A stretch of 60,603 bases of DNA from CAZJWR01 sp964549765 (lineage in GTDB: Bacteria > Zixibacteria > MSB-5A5 > GN15 > JAAZOE01). Positions 54,533 through 60,603 of this stretch are shown piece by piece. A model generated the notes under the pieces. It searched no databases, was not told the DNA's origin, and was given only the letters and a program-made list of their open reading frames with translations. Every line of letters begins with the position of its first letter. The first letter of the stretch is position 1. Location of the stretch: contig CAZJWR010000019.1 of assembly GCA_964549765.1 (NCBI GenBank), positions 1 through 60,603 of the forward strand, written 5' to 3'. The translations under genes and the position numbers were made by a program.

Positions 54533-54559
54533 CAGGGGAGGGGACTTGAGTACGTTGTT

Positions 54560-54609
54560 TCGCGCGATCCTTCCGCGCAGCGGTTCGCCGAAGGCGAATG
54601 ATCGCGCGA
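54560..54609 (+). repeat. Three-way-junction element downstream of trkH
   Basis: A 10-bp outer stem (TCGCGCGATC/GATCGCGCGA) encloses two hairpins side by side: CCGC-GCA-GCGG (54573-54583) and TTCGCC-GAA-GGCGAA (54584-54598). All stems are perfect. Rest of the 54462-54806 gap is featureless to me apart from the hairpin at 54505 and the aldolase ribosome-binding site. Confidence 0.5.
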
Positions 54610-54806
54610 CGCTTCCGCCGACCTGGAAGCCGAACCGCAAAAAAACCTTGAATTAAAAACGAATATCCTCCATACTGCGTATGTTGATTAAAAACGCGTC
54701 GCAGGCAATGGGAATACGCGGGACAATCAAGACGAAACGAGGGGTAATTGAGTAGCCGAAAGCAAATCGCAAAAATACATCAAAATAGAATCAAGGAGAT
54801 GAGGGT

Positions 54807-55859
54807 ATGGCAAAGAAAATTGAGGAATTGCTGGGCAGTGAAGCCAAATCGCTGCTGGCGCATCAATGCAAAACAATCGCCAAGGAGCATTTGAATCTGC
54901 CCGGGCCGGATTATATCGAACGTATACTGACCCAATCCGACCGCCCGGGGCCGGTGTTGCGTAATTTGCAGACTCTATATAATACCGGACGATTGTCCGG
55001 GACGGGGTATCTTTCGCTGCTCCCGGTCGATCAAGGTGTCGAGCATTCCGCCGGGGCCAGCTTCGCGCCGAACCCGATCTATTTCGACCCCGAAAATATC
55101 GTCAAGCTGGCCGTCGAGGGCGGCTGCAACGGCGTCGCCTCGACTCTTGGCGTGCTGGGATCGGTGGCGCGCAAGTATGCGCACAAGATTCCCTTCGTGC
55201 TCAAAATCAACCACAACGAGCTGCTGACTTATCCCACCAAGTACGACCAAATCTTGTTTGCCAGTGTCGACCAGGCGTTCGATATGGGCGCGGTGGCCGT
55301 CGGGGCAACCGTCTATTATGGTTCCGATGAATGCGACCGGCAGATTCAGGAGATCACGGACGCGTTCGAGTACGCGCATAGCCTCGGGCTGGTGACCATC
55401 CTCTGGGCCTATCTGCGTAATCCTGCTTTCAAGACCGAAAAGAAAGACTATCACGTCGCAACCGACCTGACCGGACAGGCAAATCATCTGGCGGCGACTA
55501 TCCAGGCCGATATCGTCAAACAGAAACAACCCGAAACCAACGGTGGCTTCAAGGACCTGAAATTCGGCAAAACGAATGAGAAGGTTTACACCGAGTTGAC
55601 CACCGATCATCCTATCGACCTGACGCGGTATCAGGTCGTCAATTGCTACATGGGCCGGGTCGGTCTGATCAATTCCGGCGGCGCATCGGGCAAAAACGAC
55701 CTGGCGCAGGCCGTGCGGACGGCGGTTATCAACAAGCGCGCCGGCGGCATGGGGATGATCTCGGGCCGCAAATCGTTCCAGAAGCCCATGAAAGAGGGTG
55801 TCAAACTGCTCAACGCCATCCAGGATGTCTATCTCAGCAAGGATGTGACAATAGCGTAG
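54807..55859 (+). CDS. fbaB: Class I fructose-bisphosphate aldolase (DhnA/FbaB type)
   Basis: 350 residues, the usual bacterial FbaB length. LLPVDQGVEHSAGASFAPNP and the Schiff-base region PFVLKINHNELLTYP (Lys of VLKINHN) are family-specific, as are GAVAVGATVYYGSDECDRQI and NKRAGGMGMISGRKSFQKP. Cleaves or forms fructose 1,6-bisphosphate in glycolysis/gluconeogenesis. AAGGAGATGAGGGT precedes the ATG. Ended by a strong terminator. Confidence 0.95.
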   Translation: MAKKIEELLGSEAKSLLAHQCKTIAKEHLNLPGPDYIERILTQSDRPGPVLRNLQTLYNTGRLSGTGYLSLLPVDQGVEHSAGASFAPNPIYFDPENIVKLAVEGGCNGVASTLGVLGSVARKYAHKIPFVLKINHNELLTYPTKYDQILFASVDQAFDMGAVAVGATVYYGSDECDRQIQEITDAFEYAHSLGLVTILWAYLRNPAFKTEKKDYHVATDLTGQANHLAATIQADIVKQKQPETNGGFKDLKFGKTNEKVYTELTTDHPIDLTRYQVVNCYMGRVGLINSGGASGKNDLAQAVRTAVINKRAGGMGMISGRKSFQKPMKEGVKLLNAIQDVYLSKDVTIA

Positions 55860-55906
55860 ACGCGTCCGATTCGGGCAGATAATGGTCGGGTAAACACGTA
55901 AATGAG

Positions 55907-55937
55907 AAGCGGGCGGATCTGTTTTCCGCCCGCTTTT
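55907..55937 (+). terminator. Terminator after fbaB
   Basis: Perfect 11-bp stem AAGCGGGCGGA/TCCGCCCGCTT with a 7-base loop, then TTG. 48 bp past the stop. Confidence 0.85.
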
Positions 55938-56100
55938 GTATGTCGAGTTGGGAATGAACGATGTCACGTGGGGTTTTCCTTTGCCGATGGACGAAAAATC
56001 GTTATTTTCTGCACTATGAAGGCAACCGAGGCGAAAACGAAACGTCTTTATAATAATAAAGATTGTACAAGTATGGATAACATTGGGAGAATATGTGCCG

Positions 56101-59100
56101 ATGAAACACATCGTAAAATTTTCCATGATCACCATCCTATGTCTCGCAATTGCGCAGGCGGCGATGGCGAATAAGTATTTTGACAATTTGCAGCCCGAAT
56201 CTGAACGGAACGGCTTCATCGTCAAAAACCTCTACACCGACGCCCGCGATTCGGCCGTCGGCGCACGATTGGTTCACAAGCACACCGGCTTCACGCTTGA
56301 CCTCTTCAACATTCAGTCCGTACCGCAGGCGATGATCTGGACGCAGACACCACCGACCGGCGACATGGGCGAACCGCATACCTGCGAACATCTGCTGTTG
56401 GGCAAGGGAACCAAGGGACAGTATGTCGCATCGCTCGAAGACATGTGGCTGGGCCGCAGCACCGCCTACACCAGCCAAATTTATACCGCTTACTTTTTCA
56501 GCTCCCCCGGTGGCAACGACGTCTTCTATGACCTGCTCAAGGCCAAACTGGACGCCCTGGTAAATCCCAATTATTCCGATGAGGAAATCCGGCGCGAGGT
56601 GTGCAACGTCGGCGTCAGTGTCGATCCCGGCGGGAAGCTGTATCTGGAAGAAAAGGGCACCGTTTACACCGAGATGGTCAGCTATTACGAAGGCTACTGG
56701 TACCATCTCAACACGGCTCTCAAGTCGATGATGTATGGGCCCAATAATCCCCTGGCCAACATCTCCGGCGGCAATCCCGATTCCATCCGCATGATGATTC
56801 CGGCCGACCTGCGCACATTCCATGACGAAGATTATCGCCCCGACAATATGGGTATGATCGCGACTATCCCGGAACAGATGTCCGCCGACGATTTCTTGAC
56901 GCGATTCGACCGCATCCTCGGTAAGATCGACAGCTCCGGCGCTCACGGCGATTTGTCGCCGCGGCCGCTGGATCTTCCGGCGGCTACCCCGACCGAGGCG
57001 CCGGGCGCGGTGAAAATCGTTACCTATCCCGGTTCCAACAAACAGGAACCGGGTCAGGTCATCTGCGCCTGGCCACCCGACCGCGAGGTGGATGCCGACG
57101 GTTTCCTGATGCTGGAGACGTTCGCACATTGTCTCGGCGGGGATCAGACATCCAATCTCTACGATAAATTCGTCAACTCCAATACCCGTGAGCGCGACTG
57201 GGGCATCAGCAATGTCTGGACCAGTGTCAGCGATCAGGCCGGGTACGCTGTCAGCGTCGGCTTGTCCGATATCGACGTCAATTACGTTACCGAAAGAAAC
57301 CTGAAAGAAGTCGCCCGGATGATTCAGGACGAAGTCAAGGCCATTGCCGCGTACCAGCCCGGCTCGAAAGAATTGGAGAATTTCAATCAGCGGGCGAGAG
57401 GCTACCTCAAGAAAAAAGAAAAAGACCTTCGCAGTTATCTCAATTCGCCGCCGGGGTTCGGCAATCGCGGTGGTTCCGGCGGCCGCTGGTACAGCCATAT
57501 CAAGCACCTGGAATGGTCCGAGGGTTTTCGCAAATCGCTTCTCCAGAAAAACGAGCTGGCTCATGCCTTCGAATTGCTCGACCGGGACGACAATATCTGG
57601 ACGGCGCTGATCGCTCAATGGGGACTGGCAACGACGCCCTTGTACGCCGCCGGGGCCAAGGCCGATCCGGGACTGCTGACGAAAGCGGTCCAGGATAAAG
57701 AAAAGCGGCTGGCGGTGTTCACGGCGAAGCTGGAAAAAGAATACGGGGTTCCATCAGACAGCGAAGCCATCGCTCTCTATAAAGAAGCCTATGACCGCAA
57801 TACAAAGACCATCGAGGACCTGGCCGAAAAAATCCCGATGCCCACCTTTCTGCCGAATCCGCCGCTGACGTACGATCCGCAGCTCGACTATGAGGTCGAT
57901 ACCGTGGCGGGCGCCGTGCCGATGGTGGCGTCGACGTTCAATACCATGACCTCGGCCACGGTTGGACTGGCCTTAAGGCTGAATGCCGTTCCCAAAGACA
58001 AGCTTATCTATATTCCTTTCCTGCCCGATCTCATCACGGATATCGGTGTCATTGACGATGGCAAGCCGGTCGATTTTGCCGCTATGAGCCGGCGGCTCGA
58101 AGATGAGGTGCTCAGTTTCCGGGCCAGCCTGTCGCGGAATGTGTACACCGGACGGGCGGAGCTTCTCATCAAGGGGGCCGGCAGCGATCTACCCGAGAGT
58201 CAGCGGGCGCTGGCTTGGATGACGACCGGGTTGTTCCATCCGTATCTGGAAAAGGAGAATCTCCCTCGTATCCGCGACGTGGTCGACAATGAGATTTCCA
58301 GCCTTCGGAATCGCATGAAGCGTTCCGAGGAAGACTGGGTGAATTATCCGGCCAACGGCTATCGTAATCAAACCAATCATTTGCTGCTGGCCGCAGATTG
58401 TTTCCTGACGCAGTATCATTTTATGCACCGGCTGAAATGGCGCCTGATGGACGCCGGCGGAGACAGCGACGCGCGCGCCTGCAGCGAATTATTCGACCAA
58501 CTGGCGGCAGCCGCCACGGGCCGCTCCAAAGAGGAACTGGTGCAGTTTGCCTCGACTTTCGGTGAAGGCGATCCGGCGGCATTCGACAACGGGCCATTCG
58601 CGGACGTGGCGCGGGCTTATCTGATGGCCGGCGATCATCCGCGCGAGATTTTCCTCGAAGCGCTTTCGGATATGGCCAGCCTCATCCCCGATTCTCCCGA
58701 AGAGAACGCGATCGATGACTGGACATATCTGGCGGGGGAGATGAATAATGACCTGCTTTACCGTCCGGAACAAGCTCTGGCCGATCTCGGCGAGACGCTG
58801 GCTCTCCTGAGGCATCGCGATAATGCCCGCCTGTTTATCGTCTCCAATCAAGCCGACCGAACGGCGTTGATGCCCGGCATCGACAGCATGGTGGCCAAGC
58901 TCGACGCCGACCGCGAACTCAAGACCTATGACGATACGGGCGCGCCAGTGATATGGGATCGGATGCGCAGCCGGTATCCCGGCCTGGATAATCCCACCTA
59001 TGTCGGACTGGTCAACACCAACACCCGCAACGGTGTCTTTATCTTCGACTATCCCTGTGCCGGACTCAAAACCTACAGCGATGATTCATTGATGGTTTTC

Positions 59101-59673
59101 CTGGCCGCCAAACTCTACGGCGGCGGGGGGGCGCACTCCATGTTTATGAAAACATGGAGCGCCGGCCTGGCGTATTCCAACGGCCTGCGGTCGAGCGAAA
59201 TTTCCGGAGACGTAACGTATTATGCGGAGCGCTGTCCCGACCTGTCGATGACCATGCGTTTCGTCGTCGATGAACTGAACAAAGCGCCGGCCGAACCGCA
59301 GCTGGCGGGATACGCCGTCGCCCAAACCTTTGCGTATAACCGTGCCCCCAACAGCTATGAGAGCCGGGGAGAGGGCATGGCCAATTATCTGACCGACGGC
59401 ATCACCGACGACATGGTGACGGCGTTTCGCAGCCGAATACTGAATCTCCGTATTCAGAATGGATTCTATGATAAGCTGAAGGATCGCATGAAAACCGTCT
59501 ACGGTCATGTGCTGATCGGATACGGCGCACCGTTGGATACCGCCGCCGGCGGCACCTATTTCATCATCGGACCCGAAGCCCAGTTTAAGACTCTGGAAGA
59601 TTATATTGCTTCGGCGGAGCATCCGCAGACGGTGTACCGCATCTATCCGCGCGACTACTGGATCACCTATTGA
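56101..59673 (+). CDS. Secreted M16C-type (presequence-protease-like) metallopeptidase
   Basis: 1190 residues from ATG 56101; a TTG at 56083 adds six residues. Signal peptide ITILCLAIAQAAMA. Zinc motif HTCEH at 93-97 within PHTCEHLLLGKG, the arrangement of four-domain M16C enzymes. Such enzymes enclose peptides of up to about 70 residues in a chamber. The C-terminal half has ARLFIVSNQADRTALMP and GGGGAHSMFMKTWSAGLAYS (R/Y-type substrate motif AGLAYSNG). GGGAG about 12 bases upstream. Large for M16C (typically about 970-1100). Directly upstream of the rRNA promoter region. Confidence 0.88.
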   Translation: MKHIVKFSMITILCLAIAQAAMANKYFDNLQPESERNGFIVKNLYTDARDSAVGARLVHKHTGFTLDLFNIQSVPQAMIWTQTPPTGDMGEPHTCEHLLLGKGTKGQYVASLEDMWLGRSTAYTSQIYTAYFFSSPGGNDVFYDLLKAKLDALVNPNYSDEEIRREVCNVGVSVDPGGKLYLEEKGTVYTEMVSYYEGYWYHLNTALKSMMYGPNNPLANISGGNPDSIRMMIPADLRTFHDEDYRPDNMGMIATIPEQMSADDFLTRFDRILGKIDSSGAHGDLSPRPLDLPAATPTEAPGAVKIVTYPGSNKQEPGQVICAWPPDREVDADGFLMLETFAHCLGGDQTSNLYDKFVNSNTRERDWGISNVWTSVSDQAGYAVSVGLSDIDVNYVTERNLKEVARMIQDEVKAIAAYQPGSKELENFNQRARGYLKKKEKDLRSYLNSPPGFGNRGGSGGRWYSHIKHLEWSEGFRKSLLQKNELAHAFELLDRDDNIWTALIAQWGLATTPLYAAGAKADPGLLTKAVQDKEKRLAVFTAKLEKEYGVPSDSEAIALYKEAYDRNTKTIEDLAEKIPMPTFLPNPPLTYDPQLDYEVDTVAGAVPMVASTFNTMTSATVGLALRLNAVPKDKLIYIPFLPDLITDIGVIDDGKPVDFAAMSRRLEDEVLSFRASLSRNVYTGRAELLIKGAGSDLPESQRALAWMTTGLFHPYLEKENLPRIRDVVDNEISSLRNRMKRSEEDWVNYPANGYRNQTNHLLLAADCFLTQYHFMHRLKWRLMDAGGDSDARACSELFDQLAAAATGRSKEELVQFASTFGEGDPAAFDNGPFADVARAYLMAGDHPREIFLEALSDMASLIPDSPEENAIDDWTYLAGEMNNDLLYRPEQALADLGETLALLRHRDNARLFIVSNQADRTALMPGIDSMVAKLDADRELKTYDDTGAPVIWDRMRSRYPGLDNPTYVGLVNTNTRNGVFIFDYPCAGLKTYSDDSLMVFLAAKLYGGGGAHSMFMKTWSAGLAYSNGLRSSEISGDVTYYAERCPDLSMTMRFVVDELNKAPAEPQLAGYAVAQTFAYNRAPNSYESRGEGMANYLTDGITDDMVTAFRSRILNLRIQNGFYDKLKDRMKTVYGHVLIGYGAPLDTAAGGTYFIIGPEAQFKTLEDYIASAEHPQTVYRIYPRDYWITY

Positions 59674-59704
59674 GACGTCTCCATCAAGTAAACCGCTTTT
59701 CGCC

Positions 59705-59731
59705 ACCCGCCCGTGCAAGGCACGGGCGGGT
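59705..59731 (+). terminator. Hairpin after the M16C gene
   Basis: Perfect 12-bp stem ACCCGCCCGTGC/GCACGGGCGGGT, loop AAG, no T-run. 32 bp past the stop. Confidence 0.5.
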
Positions 59732-59956
59732 ACGGATCGGCGACAGCCGGGATCGTATCGCACTTTAGTTTTATTCAAACGCCCGTGCGTGTGCTTTCCG
59801 GAGCGGGTGACTTTCCGAATTGGGAGGAAGGTGGATTCCGGGAGACTGGCGGGGCGATACTGCTCGTGCGTAATGTCTTGTCAGACGGAAGGTTATAAAA
59901 GAATCGGCAGGGCCGGAACAAATGTGAAATATTTTGCGTTAAATGCGACAAATCGC

Positions 59957-59985
59957 TTGACAAGGATATCTTGAGATAGTATTCT
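59957..59985 (+). promoter_or_regulatory. rRNA promoter P1
   Basis: TTGACA (59957-59962), 17-bp spacer, TATTCT (59980-59985). About 330 bp upstream of 16S; between 59732 and here I see no gene. Confidence 0.7.
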
Positions 59986-60071
59986 CTTTTGCCGATATAA
60001 AGACAGGCTGAAACCGTATAGGATATAGAGACAGAGACAGAACAGAAGACGGAAATAGTTGAAATTTTTGC

Positions 60072-60100
60072 TTGACAGCCTGTGACAACGTCGCTATCTT
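60072..60100 (+). promoter_or_regulatory. rRNA promoter P2
   Basis: TTGACA (60072-60077), 17-bp spacer, TATCTT (60095-60100), preceded by AT-rich AAATTTTTGC. Tandem with P1, as is usual for rrn operons. Confidence 0.75.
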
Positions 60101-60108
60101 GTGAAACT

Positions 60109-60150
60109 GCCGACAAAAAACGTCGGCTGTTTTTTCGGTCTTTGACAAGT
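60109..60150 (+). promoter_or_regulatory. rRNA leader hairpin with T-run and boxA
   Basis: GCCGAC-AAAAAAC-GTCGGC (60109-60127) followed by TGTTTTTT looks like an intrinsic terminator. GTCTTTGACAAG at 60138-60149 resembles boxA (E. coli TGCTCTTTAACA) and could allow antitermination. Confidence 0.5.
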
Positions 60151-60313
60151 TAATAATACGATGCCCGCGATTGAAGAATCGCATACTCGTCGTGAAATGG
60201 GCGGGAATCGTCGCAAGATGGATTCCTGTCGTTCCAATTCGAGCAACAAGTAAGCGTCCACTGAGTTGGACGTCTCGGTTGTTTTGAATCGTCATGCAAA
60301 TAACGATTTAAAA

Positions 60314-60603
<290 letters not shown>

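Overview
The window looks like chromosomal DNA from a Gram-negative bacterium of an uncultured FCB-like lineage, and candidate phylum Zixibacteria is my best guess. A bacterial 16S rRNA gene starts at about 60314, and outer-membrane beta-barrels, an Omp85 protein, a secretin and lipoproteins indicate a double membrane. At least five secreted proteins end in the dockerin-like GDAVYLINYIF double repeat that I associate with that group. The taxonomic call is an inference from style; I could not run a 16S or marker search.

Layout. 1-2795: an edge-truncated DUF5916/CBM9-like protein, a NodB-fold deacetylase-like protein and a small Lys-rich Cys/His protein. 3140-6512: gatE-gatD, the tRNA-dependent amidotransferase normally thought of as archaeal. 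6575-24345: a secretome block with a beta-barrel and small Gly/Cys-tailed partner, a thioredoxin-fold protein interrupted by an in-frame TGA that I read as selenocysteine (UPYC motif, with a SECIS-like hairpin directly downstream), a propeller protein with a cohesin-like and a dockerin-like module, a purine permease, a degenerate S41 double protein, a TSP3-repeat protein, a 1626-residue PQQ-propeller protein and an OmpA lipoprotein. 24532-31060: THEP1 NTPase, GYD protein, a membrane coiled-coil/sigma-4-like pair, a small ORF, an active/inactive M16 peptidase pair and a rhodanese/MauE pair. 31057-38919: one eight-gene type IV pilus/type II secretion operon (gspE, gspF, two pilins, fused pilMN or gspL, pilO, pilP, secretin). 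38968-50829: Omp85, MXAN_6640-like metalloprotease, zinc ribbon, an M6 protease/beta-barrel/lipoprotein operon, an M32 carboxypeptidase and a DUF202 protein with about 15 heptad repeats flanked by two copies of a 110-bp palindromic repeat. 51491-59673: trkA-trkH, class I fructose-bisphosphate aldolase and an M16C peptidase. 59957-60603: tandem promoters, leader with boxA and the start of 16S rRNA.

How it fits together. The pilus/T2SS operon could export or assemble surface material, and the secreted proteins with dockerin-like tails, TSP3 repeats, PKD domains and a T9SS-like tail are candidates for surface display. A cohesin-like domain in one of them suggests some may bind each other. Peptidases are unusually dense (M16 three times, M32, M6, MXAN_6640-like, a degenerate S41), which suits a protein- or peptide-degrading lifestyle. 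The most novel point is the candidate extracytoplasmic selenoprotein at 8240-9646; the next is bacterial GatDE.
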